Source: Ascoidea rubescens DSM 1968
Taxonomy: Eukaryota; Ascomycota; Saccharomycetes; Ascoideales; Ascoideaceae
Length of the DNA: 64,000 bases
Direction of reading: 5' to 3'
Assembly (NCBI RefSeq): GCF_001661345.1
Contig: NW_017962914.1
Span: 150,439-214,438 of the forward strand
In this document: piece after piece, positions 52,064 to 61,027 of the stretch
How the letters are laid out: each line of letters begins with the position of its first letter
Position numbering within the stretch: position 1 is the first letter of the stretch
Position numbers and translations under genes: made by a program
The notes under the pieces: generated by a model
Told to the model about the DNA's origin: nothing
What the model saw: only the letters and a program-made list of their open reading frames with translations
Databases searched by the model: none

Positions 52064-53144
52064 TGACGATGACGAAGAAGAAGAAGAAGACGACGATGAT
52101 AACCAAATTATTGAAATCTCAAAAAAATCGTCTAATAACTTCAAGACCTTGAAAAAATTTGGTTTGAAATTATTAAATGCAAAACAGCATTTAGCTTTAG
52201 CTTTATGTAGAGATTTATCTTTGTTAATTTGTTTTAAAAACATGTTGAAATGTTTTAAGTTAGCTTATTTAACTTATTATAATGTAAATAATAATCATCT
52301 TGAAAACCTCCCTTTTTCTCAGTACAATGAAAATCTATTAAACATATCAATCATAACAAGCACAAGAGCTTCAGAATCAATTTTAACATCAATTTGGTGT
52401 CTTGTATCAACTTACCTTATTTACTCAATCTTAGATGGTTTAATGACAAGATGGATAGTCTTTTATTCGGTCCAAGCAACTATCATCAGAATGTTGTCAA
52501 TGTCTTTTTTACTAATCACTATCATCAACTCTGTAATATTCCTCTTCACTCCATCCTTATCAAATGATAACATCAACCACAACATTGATCCAAGCACAAG
52601 TTTACACACTTGGATTATCATAAGCTGTATCTTGACTCTAATTTACATCATACAAAATTTCTTTGTTAGCGATTTGGACCAAATCGACACCTCTCAATCA
52701 ATATCTCTTCCTCACAAAACAAGATCAAGGGCGAATAGCACAAGTCTAAACCATATCCACCACAATCAAAGCAACAGTGGTTCTAACAACAATGGCTCCA
52801 TCGCCTCAAGTGGCCTTGATATTCTCAACAACTCAAACAATTCTGCCAGCATTTTAAACATTACCAGAAAAAACAGCTCTGTCAATATCAATGCCAATCA
52901 CTTGAAAAGACACAGTGAGTCATCTGCTTCCATAGCTCTCCATCTCAATGCCAAAAAAAAGAAGAAATCAAGGTACTTCAATCACTATAACATCATAATC
53001 TTTGCTGTTGTGCCAGTAGGGGTTGCGTCTTTTATAACAATGATAGGTTTATATAGAAACTTGGTGATACTCAAACTAGACATCGAGCAGCGAAACTATC
53101 TATTCCACACCATCAACAGTGCAAGCAATAGCATAGAAATATAG
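51765..53144 (+). CDS. EOS1: EOS1-like ER membrane protein linked to N-glycosylation
   Basis: A 459-residue protein. A disordered Asn/His-rich N-terminus is followed by a poly-Asp/Glu run (nt 52025-52105). The conserved membrane core then has AKQHLALALCRDLSLLICFK, STRASESILTSIWCLVSTYL, YSILDGLMTRWIVFYSVQAT and IIRMLSMSFLLITIINSVIF. Another hydrophobic segment follows (WIIISCILTLIYIIQNFF), and a last one near the C-terminus after a Ser/Asn-rich loop. Eos1 is an ER protein needed for normal N-glycosylation and oxidative-stress resistance; its biochemical role is unknown. The long insert before the final segment is not expected in S. cerevisiae. Confidence 0.88.
52022..52105 (+). repeat. GAC/GAT/GAA run (poly-Asp/Glu) in EOS1
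   Basis: A mixed run of GAC, GAT and GAA codons giving about 26 acidic residues. Mixed codons suggest an older tract than the pure AAT runs. Confidence 0.8.
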
Positions 53145-53358
53145 CCACTTGCCCTTTTATCACCTCCCTTCTCTTGAATAAACTAATTCCTAATGACTAA
53201 TAGCCAACAGCTCGCCTAATAAACATCACTGTTCTTATCTAGTCACCATTACTTGCCCGTTCTGAGTTTTAATGAGTAAAAATTTGTAAGACACAATCAG
53301 TGGAAAACCACACCAACGTTATAAAAACAATCGTTTCTCTCAAACAATAAACTGAGCA

Positions 53359-54097
53359 ATGTCTATTGTCACCATCCAGAACTTTGATAATGATAGAAAG
53401 GACAAGATCCTATATTGCTATATTCTTGCTTTTGAATATACTCGCACAAACTACTACAGTGTTTATGTAACTGATTTTACCTCGCACCCAAGTATAGGAA
53501 CTCCAATCAGTAATCACATAAGGGTAGGTTTCACTGATGATGGGTTGAATCTCCTTGAAAACGACAAGATTTTGCATTTGCAAATTTATTCCACTGAATT
53601 CCTGCCTATTTTGAAGGTAATTGAGTCCATTAGGGACAAAAACTTAACTCGTTTTATCAGCGATAAGGGAAAAATCGAGGGATATGATAATCCATATTTC
53701 AAAGACTATTATAAAGATTTAATAGATGACCAATTTTCTTATAAACGAGAATATAATGATTTTGGAATGAATTACGTTGATCATTTGGGTTTATTTGCTA
53801 GAATTTACGCATTCCCCAAAGTGTATCATAATCTATTGGAAGGTCGAATGAAAAAAATTTTTTTTTATTCTTTGGAGAGCCCAATGAATGTGAACAATGA
53901 TTTATTCTCCAACAAAACTCATGAAAATTTAACTCAATTATTTGCAAAATTCATGATGTATGTCTCATCAAATTTTTTTAATGTTTTTCTAATAAATTTT
54001 TCAAAATCAATTCCTAAAGATATCATAAACTTTTATTTCCAGAGATTTGATAAAAAGATAAAACATAATAATGATAATGATAATAATAATGATAATG

Positions 54098-54132
<35 letters not shown>

Positions 54133-54891
54133 GATAATGATAATCACAAACACAATGGCAATGATAGTAATACTGACACTGAAGACAATTTCTTTGACAA
54201 TTCAAATAATTATGAATCCTCTCAAAAGAAGGGTTATTCAAATAGTAACCTTAAAGGGTTCAAACCTCCAAAGAGTTACTCAAGTCCATTAGAGAAAAAA
54301 GCTTTAGTCAATATAAATAGTTTCCCCGGGGATACATTTTTAAGTGATGATACTATAGATTATGATAACAGTTATAAAGATACATATATTGAATTTGATG
54401 ATTTGATTCATAATTATGATAATTATCCCAAGTCATTGAAAATCAAAGGGATTATAGTGGGATTTGAGCCGATTAATGGAGTCTTTTTAACAAAGGAGAA
54501 TGAGTTAAATGAAAAGATTTATTATAATAACTTGAAGGTAATTGTATGCAATGATTCTGATTATAAAACAAAGGAGTTGTATCAAAAATATAAGATAATT
54601 TCCCAAAAAAATATAATAGCTTTAGTTATTAATAATGAATTCAATTTGCTAAAATTTTTCAACAAATATGGGAAATTTACAAACCTTGAAGAAATTTATA
54701 AAAACACAGATAAAATTATTGAAAAATTCAATGAAATCTTACAGAAAACAATGGAACTGGATAAAAAATTGGAATTTGAAATAAATAAAAGCAACACCAA
54801 AATTGGGTTGAATTCATATAAAAAAGAGTGGGAACTTGGTGAAGACACCACCTTTGATTATATATTAAATAAGTGTAATATCACAAAGTAA
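53359..54891 (+). CDS. Unassigned protein, possible OB-fold telomere-type protein
   Basis: A 510-residue protein I cannot assign with confidence. The N-terminal part reads KILYCYILAFEYTRTNYYSV, then YVTDFTSHPSIGTPISNHIR, then LLENDKILHLQIYSTEFLPI. The pattern of alternating hydrophobic strands with a V-T-D-F-T block resembles Pot1/Cdc13-type single-stranded telomere-binding OB folds. A second region near the C-terminus (SLKIKGIIVGFEPINGVFLT, LKVIVCNDSDY) also looks like an OB-fold start. An Asn-Asp repeat (nt 54066-54146) separates them. No membrane segment or signal peptide is visible. The length is compatible with a short Cdc13. It lies between EOS1 and ALB1 on the same strand. It could equally be a fast-evolving yeast-specific protein. 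This is inference from pattern only. Confidence 0.35.
54066..54146 (+). repeat. AATGAT hexanucleotide array
   Basis: About thirteen AATGAT/AATAAT units encode an Asn-Asp run in the unassigned protein. Confidence 0.85.
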
Positions 54892-55140
54892 ACTAACTAT
54901 AATTTATAATATTTATAATATTTTGTATCATTTTATCACAATATAGTTTTTGTGTATTCTTGAAACAAAAAAAAAACGAGACCAGGTTTGTGGGTTTTTT
55001 TGCATTTGAACACAAAATTTTTTTTTTGCAATTTGCAATTTGAAAATAAATTTCAGTTGAAGAACTTTGGTTAGTGTTGAATAATCAGAAATTGTTTGGG
55101 TGATAACATAATAGTAGATCTATAATATACATATTCCAGA

Positions 55141-55581
55141 ATGCCAGCATCAATTAATAAGAACAGAAGAACGAAAAATAAGAGTAAAAAAACAACCAAG
55201 ATAAGCAAAACTACAAGCAAATCGATATCTACAAAGAAGACAAAGAAAATAGAAAGAAATAAAAGATATATTAAGAAGCAAAATATTGAAGAAAAATTGT
55301 TGATTGACATAGCAGCAGAAAAGGAAAAAAGTGAGAGTAATGGAGAACTAATGGTTGATGATGAAAAACAGGAACATTTGAAAATTGAGTTGTATAAGTT
55401 GAGTAAGGAAAACCAAGAAAATAAATTAAAAAATAAAATCAGTAAAAGTTTGAAAAATGAAAACACACAAGTGAGAAAGGCATTATGGTCTGTTGTTGAA
55501 CAGGATGATAGATTTAGTGGAGGATTTGATGGGAATTTAGATGGAGAAGGAACAACATTAGGAGGACCAACCTTTTTTTGA
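55141..55581 (+). CDS. ALB1: ALB1-like pre-60S shuttling factor
   Basis: A small basic protein of 146 residues. The N-terminal two-thirds is Lys/Thr/Ser-rich (KKTKKIERNKRYIKKQN). The C-terminal part matches Alb1: VRKALWSVVEQDD and the terminal DGEGTTLGGPTFF. Alb1 works with Arx1 on late pre-60S ribosomal particles, shuttling between nucleus and cytoplasm. S. cerevisiae Alb1 has 175 residues. RPE1 converges from the right at 183 bp, the same arrangement as YJL122W/YJL121C in S. cerevisiae, which supports the assignment. Confidence 0.88.
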   Translation: MPASINKNRRTKNKSKKTTKISKTTSKSISTKKTKKIERNKRYIKKQNIEEKLLIDIAAEKEKSESNGELMVDDEKQEHLKIELYKLSKENQENKLKNKISKSLKNENTQVRKALWSVVEQDDRFSGGFDGNLDGEGTTLGGPTFF

Positions 55582-55764
55582 TTATTTTTGATTATTTTAA
55601 TTTTAAAAATTCTTATTATTAATAAACATTGACATTGAAATTGAAATTGACATAAACATAAACAGAGACATAAACATTAACATATAATCTATATAATTTA
55701 ATTCTATCATTTAATTGGAAATTTTAATTGATTTAATTTACAATTTTATTTATATTTTTATTTT

Positions 55765-56472
55765 TCACTTATAAACGTCCATTTGAACTAGAGTTGCTTT
55801 AACTTCGTCTCTCATGTATTGGATTAACTCTTGGGGATCTTTTGAAGTGAAACAACTGGTTCCAGCAACAATCACATTTGCGCCAACTTTAGCAGCATAA
55901 GGAATAGTTTCTCTTGATAGACCACCATCAACTTGAATATTCAAATCGGGGAAGTTTTGTCTTAATTTTTCAACTTTGGGCATCATATCTTTCATAAATT
56001 TTTGACCACCAAAACCTGGTTCAACAGTCATCACAAGAGCCATATCCAAGAAGGGAGCCAACTCAAACAAAACATCAACAGGAGTGCCTGGTTTGATTGC
56101 ACAAGCAGCCTTCAAGTTATGTTTTTTGATCAATTTGACTAGTCCAAGAGGGTTTTCAGTGGATTCATAGTGGAAAGTAAACTGGTCACCACCATTCAAG
56201 GCAATGTCTTCAACCCATTTTTCAGGCTCGCTGACCATCATATGGCAATCAAAAAACTTGACGTTCTCATTGATTTCGTTGAACTTTTTGGGGATCTCTT
56301 TTCTCAAGGACTTGATGATTGGAGGCCCAAGAGAGATGTTTGGCACAAAATGGCCATCCATCACATCGATGTGGAGCCAGTCAGCAGAGGCATTGAACAT
56401 TCGATGGCACTCGCAGCCTAGATTGGCAAAGTCTGAGGCGAGAATAGAGGGGGCAATAATAGGCTTGACCAT
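55765..56472 (-). CDS. RPE1: Ribulose-5-phosphate 3-epimerase
   Basis: A 235-residue TIM-barrel enzyme starting [20 protein letters not shown]. Motifs visible are [50 protein letters not shown] and [20 protein letters not shown], together covering the metal and substrate ligands. It interconverts ribulose-5-phosphate and xylulose-5-phosphate in the pentose phosphate pathway. S. cerevisiae Rpe1 has 238 residues. The frame stays open upstream through tRNA-Thr, but no ATG there is plausible; the ATG at 56470-56472 matches the family start. The tRNA ends only 113 bp before this start. Confidence 0.97.
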   Translation of the reverse strand: MVKPIIAPSILASDFANLGCECHRMFNASADWLHIDVMDGHFVPNISLGPPIIKSLRKEIPKKFNEINENVKFFDCHMMVSEPEKWVEDIALNGGDQFTFHYESTENPLGLVKLIKKHNLKAACAIKPGTPVDVLFELAPFLDMALVMTVEPGFGGQKFMKDMMPKVEKLRQNFPDLNIQVDGGLSRETIPYAAKVGANVIVAGTSCFTSKDPQELIQYMRDEVKATLVQMDVYK

Positions 56473-56892
56473 TTCACACAGACGTACTTCAGGAAAAAAC
56501 AATTCTACTCTGATTACTGCTCTGATGAGATAAAAACAGAAACCAACAGCTTTCCTCTGAGCTTTCTGCAAAAAAAAAAGAAAAATGCCTCTTGCCAGAA
56601 TTGAACTAGCGACCTTTGCATTACAAGTGCAACGCTCTACCACTAAGCTAAAAAGGCGTTCTGTGTGCTGCAACTCCACAAAGCATTTTTTGTACGTGTC
56701 TCGTGACCTGTTTGTTTTGATCTGTTTTTGAGGGCTTCAACTGCAATTTATCAACTTCTCTTCAACTGATAAACTGCCTTTTGTTATTCACCAGCTTTCT
56801 ACGCTCCAGCTGCTTTTTGTTTTTGCTTTTGCTGCTGTTCTTGTTCTTGTTGCTGTTTTCTTGTGCCAGTATTTCTCAGAGACCTGCTTACA
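56473..56892. promoter_or_regulatory. RPE1/NDC80 divergent region holding tRNA-Thr
   Basis: Apart from the tRNA the gap holds GTACGTGTC near 56692 and a pyrimidine-rich stretch (about 56805-56870) with CTTTTG/CTTGTT runs just before NDC80. No further gene is seen. Confidence 0.5.
56586..56657 (-). tRNA. tRNA-Thr(TGT)
   Basis: On the minus strand it begins GCCTTTTTAGCTTAGTGG. The anticodon loop CTTGTAA gives TGT. The T arm contains GTTCAATTC, the acceptor end is AAGAGGC and the discriminator is A. The acceptor stem pairs with one G-T pair. No intron. A five-T run follows immediately (56581-56585), with a longer T-rich tail. It is transcribed towards RPE1. Confidence 0.96.
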
Positions 56893-58920
56893 ATGTCCCA
56901 GGACTACTCAAACTTCAGAGTTCCATCACTGATGGACTTGGAAAGAAATGCATCTCTTATTCCCTTACCTTTAAAGCGAAGAAAGACTGAAATCTCCTCA
57001 ATGCCTTCTTTTCCTCCTTCTTTTCCTTCTTCTTTTCCTCCAGCTTTTCCTCCAGCTTTTCCGAGGAAAGCAACTCAGACTCCCTCAAGAAACCAGAGGT
57101 TTTCTTCTACTAATAAAACCTCATTGACGTCCAATCGTATCAGTGTCATGGGCGAAGGCCCTTCCAATTCCAGTAGAAAAAATTTAGAGATTTTATTTTA
57201 CGAAACCTTTCCTGACGAAATAAATTTGGAGGTAAAATGGTCTGCCTTAAGAAACCTATCTAAAAAAACATTTTTTGAGCTTTTTTATTTTTTATACAAA
57301 AAAATTGATCCAGGTTATGAGAAGAAAAGCGATGCAGGATTAGAGAAAGACTTTCCAAATTTATTGAAAAATTTAAATTATCCTTCTCATTTAATTAAAA
57401 AAGTCAAAATATCTCAAGGTTATTCCCTGATTAATTATGGCACGACACTAGCATTAATTGATTTATTAATCTGGCTTATTGACTTGTACAAAATGCTTAA
57501 AGATGAGCTTTTCGATCCAGACGACGACGAATTTAATAATTTCAACAACCCGAATAGCTTCAATACCAGCAGTAATCAATTAGCCGAAATCGACTACTCA
57601 AAAATTAATCAGGATTTAATTGAAAACAATCTACACGATATTATAAATAAATACGCTACTGACTTTATTTATAAATCTTATCGTTCTTTCTTAAATAATA
57701 GCTCGGACTATGCAGATTTTGATGACTTTTCTTCAAATTTAATCTCTGATCATAATACCGATTACAAAATCCTTAAAAATACTATTGATAAATTTATCAA
57801 ATTTATAGATTTATCCTCCGCTCAACTAGAAAAGGATGTGTCTCATTTTAACACAAAATTAGACGATTTGAAAATAAAGTTAGAAAAAATAGAAGAACTA
57901 CTCATAAAATCAAAAGCCCTTAAAAAGGATGTTATAACTTTTAATAAATATATCAACAAATGCCATTTGGCTAAAAATGAATGGCCAAACCGCTTAAAAA
58001 TTCTTAATGATGAATGCAATAAACTCCAATTAGAACTCGAGAGTTCTAAATCAAAATTCAATCAACTTAACGTTATATTATCAAAAAATAATTTATCAAT
58101 CGAAGACTTTCAGAAAAAAATCAATGAAAGATCTGATCTTGAAAAAGATTTGAGTGACTTAAAAATTCAAAATTCTTCAACCTTGGATAATCTAAACTTA
58201 AAACAATTGGCTTCAAAAAAATTTTATACCGATTTAACTGATTTAGTCAACCGTTTCAATCAAAAACTTAATAAAATCTTAACCGACCTAAGATTATCTC
58301 TTCCCAATGGTGAGTTCATTATTCAAAATCTCGATGATTTAATTATAAAAGATTTCAAATTTGATAATATCTTTTCTCTAAAAAATTTAGATGAAAAATT
58401 GAAAATTTTGAAAAATAACCCTTATTTAAATCTAGACTTTAAAGAAAAACTTTATAAACTAGGCTCAAAATTGACTCTTGAAATTGAAGAAACAGAAGAG
58501 ATTATTAATACCCTAAAATCTCAAATCAGTGAATTAAAAGACAACATTTCCTCAAAAAAAAATGAAAAAAACACTCTAGAAATGGAAATTACTAATGACA
58601 AACTTTCACTAGAATCCCTAAAAACTAAACAAACTAAAGAAAATGATAACGCAAAAAAAAAACTAAATGAATTAACTTTACAAATTGAAGAATTAAAGGA
58701 ATCTGCAAATCAAAATAATATAGAATTCGATATTAATGTTCTTGAATCAAAAAAAAAATTATTCGATAATAAGAGTGAAGATGTAGCAAGAAAATTACAT
58801 GAAGATGTTAATCATTTTGTTCAATTTCTCATTAACTTTAAAGAAAACATTTTCAATGATTTGGAAAAATTAAATTCTTCAATTGAGGAAGCCTCTAAAA
58901 TTGATATATCCAATTTTTAG
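56893..58920 (+). CDS. NDC80: NDC80/HEC1 kinetochore protein
   Basis: A 675-residue protein starting MSQDYSNFRVPSLMDLERNA. The basic, Pro-rich N-terminal tail includes Ser-Phe-Pro-Pro repeats (nt about 57000-57060). A CH domain follows (ILFYETFPDEINLEVKWSAL, FFELFYFLYKKIDPGYEKKS, LLKNLNYPSHLIKKVKIS). From about residue 310 a long coiled coil runs to the end, as in Ndc80 (691 in S. cerevisiae). The usual SAVGGxNW motif is replaced by SQGYSLINYG, an unusual change in the CH domain. Ndc80 is the microtubule-binding subunit of the outer kinetochore. One in-frame CTG occurs at 57427-57429. The start is the first ATG; the frame upstream has none. Confidence 0.92.
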   Translation: MSQDYSNFRVPSLMDLERNASLIPLPLKRRKTEISSMPSFPPSFPSSFPPAFPPAFPRKATQTPSRNQRFSSTNKTSLTSNRISVMGEGPSNSSRKNLEILFYETFPDEINLEVKWSALRNLSKKTFFELFYFLYKKIDPGYEKKSDAGLEKDFPNLLKNLNYPSHLIKKVKISQGYSLINYGTTLALIDLLIWLIDLYKMLKDELFDPDDDEFNNFNNPNSFNTSSNQLAEIDYSKINQDLIENNLHDIINKYATDFIYKSYRSFLNNSSDYADFDDFSSNLISDHNTDYKILKNTIDKFIKFIDLSSAQLEKDVSHFNTKLDDLKIKLEKIEELLIKSKALKKDVITFNKYINKCHLAKNEWPNRLKILNDECNKLQLELESSKSKFNQLNVILSKNNLSIEDFQKKINERSDLEKDLSDLKIQNSSTLDNLNLKQLASKKFYTDLTDLVNRFNQKLNKILTDLRLSLPNGEFIIQNLDDLIIKDFKFDNIFSLKNLDEKLKILKNNPYLNLDFKEKLYKLGSKLTLEIEETEEIINTLKSQISELKDNISSKKNEKNTLEMEITNDKLSLESLKTKQTKENDNAKKKLNELTLQIEELKESANQNNIEFDINVLESKKKLFDNKSEDVARKLHEDVNHFVQFLINFKENIFNDLEKLNSSIEEASKIDISNF

Positions 58921-59362
58921 CTTCTTTTATTTATATATTATTCAATTTTACTGGGTATAAATGGTTATTTGATTTTCTTTTTTCTTTTCTCTTTTCTCTT
59001 TTTTGCCTTTTTCTTTTTTGGTGTTAACTAACCTCTTTAGATTTTTTGTTTCTTTTTTCTTTTATTATCCTGGAAATTTTATTGTTATTTTGAGTTTATA
59101 TATTTTACAACTTTCGGTTTTCTGTAGCATTTTCTTTTAAGTATCTTTCGTAATTGAAAAATACCCGAATAATAAATAATTTAAGTCAACTATTTAAAAA
59201 TTAAATCTAAATATAATATATAGGAAAAAGAATCAAAAATCAAAAATAGTTGACAATAAGTTTTTTTTTTCAAAAAACTTCAACAATCTTTCGTCTTTGA
59301 GTATCAAACCCAAAGATTAATACCAGACTAAAGCCATCAATTCAATAAGTTCTTGTACTTTT
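58921..59362. other. Convergent gap between NDC80 and SRP40
   Basis: AT-rich with TTTTCTTTT runs. No gene is seen. Confidence 0.45.
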
Positions 59363-60840
59363 TTAATCTTTAAACTTGTAACTTCCACTGCTCAAAGTTA
59401 TAGTACCACCTCTATATGAGCCTCTTTTCATTTTGTTTTTGTTTTTGTTAAATTCTTTTCCTCTTACTCGACTTAATTTATCATTAGCTAACTCACCCCA
59501 AGTTCCTGCTTTACCCTTATACGTATTATCAGTCAAAACATTGTTTTCAAACACTATTTTTGCAGAATCTATCCTTGAAAAATGTTTTCTTTGGCCCTTT
59601 TTGAGAGGTGTTTCATAATCGACATTATTATCCGATGATGAAATTTCTTTACTATCATTAGAACTATTAGAAAAGTTCTCTTCCTTTTCCTTTTTGATTT
59701 TTTTAACTCTTTCTGAATTTAACAAATCCGATGAATGCCTCTTTTTACTTATGGTTTCATCTTGTTTAGTTTTAATTTTCTCATTTTCAGAATCTTTTTT
59801 CTTTTTATCTTTATCTGAATCACTGTCAGAATCATTATCAGATTCATTATCAGAATCACTATCAGAATCACTGCCTGAATCTGAATCACTATCCGAACCT
59901 GAATCACTATTTGAATCTGAATCACTGCTAGAATCACTACTAGAGTCGCTACTAGAATTACTGTCAGAATTACTGTCAGATTCACTGTCAGAATCTGTTT
60001 TTTTGACAGAACTCATTTCAGAATCTTTAGCAGAGTTTTCAAAGGAAGTTTTCTTAGGTTCATTGTCAGATTCACTATCAGAACCACTATCAGATTCACT
60101 ATCAGAACCACTATCAGATTCACTATCAGATTCACTATCAGATTCACTGTCAGATTCATTGTCAGAATCTGTTTTTTGACAGAACTCATTTCAGAATCTT
60201 TAGCAGAGTTTTCAAAGGAAGTTTTCTTAGGTTCATTGTCAGATTCACTATCAGAACCACTATCAGATTCACTATCAGAACCACTATCAGATTCACTATC
60301 AGATTCACTATCAGATTCACTGTCAGATTCATTGTCAGAATCTGTTTTTTTGACAGAACTCATTTCAGAATCTTTAGCAGAGTTTTCAAAGGAAGTTTTC
60401 TTAGGTTCATTGTCAGATTCACTATCAGAACCACTATCAGATTCACTATCAGAACCACTATCAGATTCACTATCAGATTCACTATCAGATTCACTGTCAG
60501 ATTCATTGTCAGATTCATTGTCAGAATCTGTTTTTTTGACAGAACTCATTTCAGAATCTTTAGCAGAGTTTTCTAAGGAAGTTTTCTTAGGTTCATTGTC
60601 AGATTCACTATTAGATTCACTTTTTGGTTCATTATTTGATAATTTGGCATCACAACTAAAAAATTTTTTACTCAAGCTCTCACTTTTCCATTTTGCAAGA
60701 GCTTTCTCAAGCTCGATTTCAGGAGTTGTGATTTTTGAACTCTTGAGATTTGTTTCCTTCAACAATAATTTCGATAGTTTGTCCAATTTTCTTCGCTTGA
60801 AATAGTCATTGATTAAAGCTAACACTTCAGTTTCATCCAT
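59363..60840 (-). CDS. SRP40: SRP40/Nopp140-like nucleolar protein, frame interrupted by one base
   Basis: The N-terminal part (60013..60840) starts [20 protein letters not shown], a LisH-like segment. It continues into Ser-Asp/Glu repeats. The C-terminal part (59363..60016) ends with the SRP40 domain: [60 protein letters not shown]. The two frames differ by one base. The gene holds tandem copies of a repeat of about 174 bp. Three of four copies have a seven-T run (59998-60004, 60345-60351, 60531-60537, plus strand), but the one at 60172-60177 has six. Restoring one base would give about 492 codons. It is probably one gene with either a sequencing or assembly error, or a real slippage mutation. 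Srp40 is a nucleolar chaperone of box H/ACA and C/D snoRNPs. Confidence 0.85.
60005..60600 (-). repeat. Tandem repeat in SRP40, about 174 bp unit
   Basis: Copies begin at about 60005, 60178, 60352 and 60538, spaced 173, 174 and 186 bp. Each encodes a [15 protein letters not shown]-type segment followed by Ser-Asp/Glu repeats. The first spacing is one base short of a whole number of codons, and the last has an extra 12 bp. Sequence identity between copies is very high, suggesting recent duplication. Confidence 0.85.
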
Positions 60841-61027
60841 TTTAGTTTGTAATTTTTTTTCAAGTAAAAGTCAAATCAAAAAGTTTCAAAAAAAAGTTTC
60901 AGAAAAAATAAAAATAATCATGTGATTTACCAGGAATTACCCTCGAAAATGGCCTCTACATTATTAAAATATAAAGATTATACATGAATAGAATTGCAAT
61001 TACAAAAAACGTCAATTACTTTTACCC

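Noticed and set aside
54066-54146. CRISPR-like direct repeats
   Set aside because: Units of 6 bp in tandem without spacers inside a coding frame; a microsatellite, not an array.
56473-56679. Long N-terminal extension of RPE1
   Set aside because: The frame runs through the tRNA-Thr gene and the family start is at 56472.
59694-60805. Plus-strand Ser-Glu-Leu repeats
   Set aside because: Reverse-complement shadow of the Ser-Asp repeats in SRP40.
59363-60840. Two separate genes instead of one frameshifted SRP40
   Set aside because: The N-terminal LisH-type segment and the C-terminal SRP40 domain belong to the same family protein, the repeats run continuously, and only one base in one copy differs.
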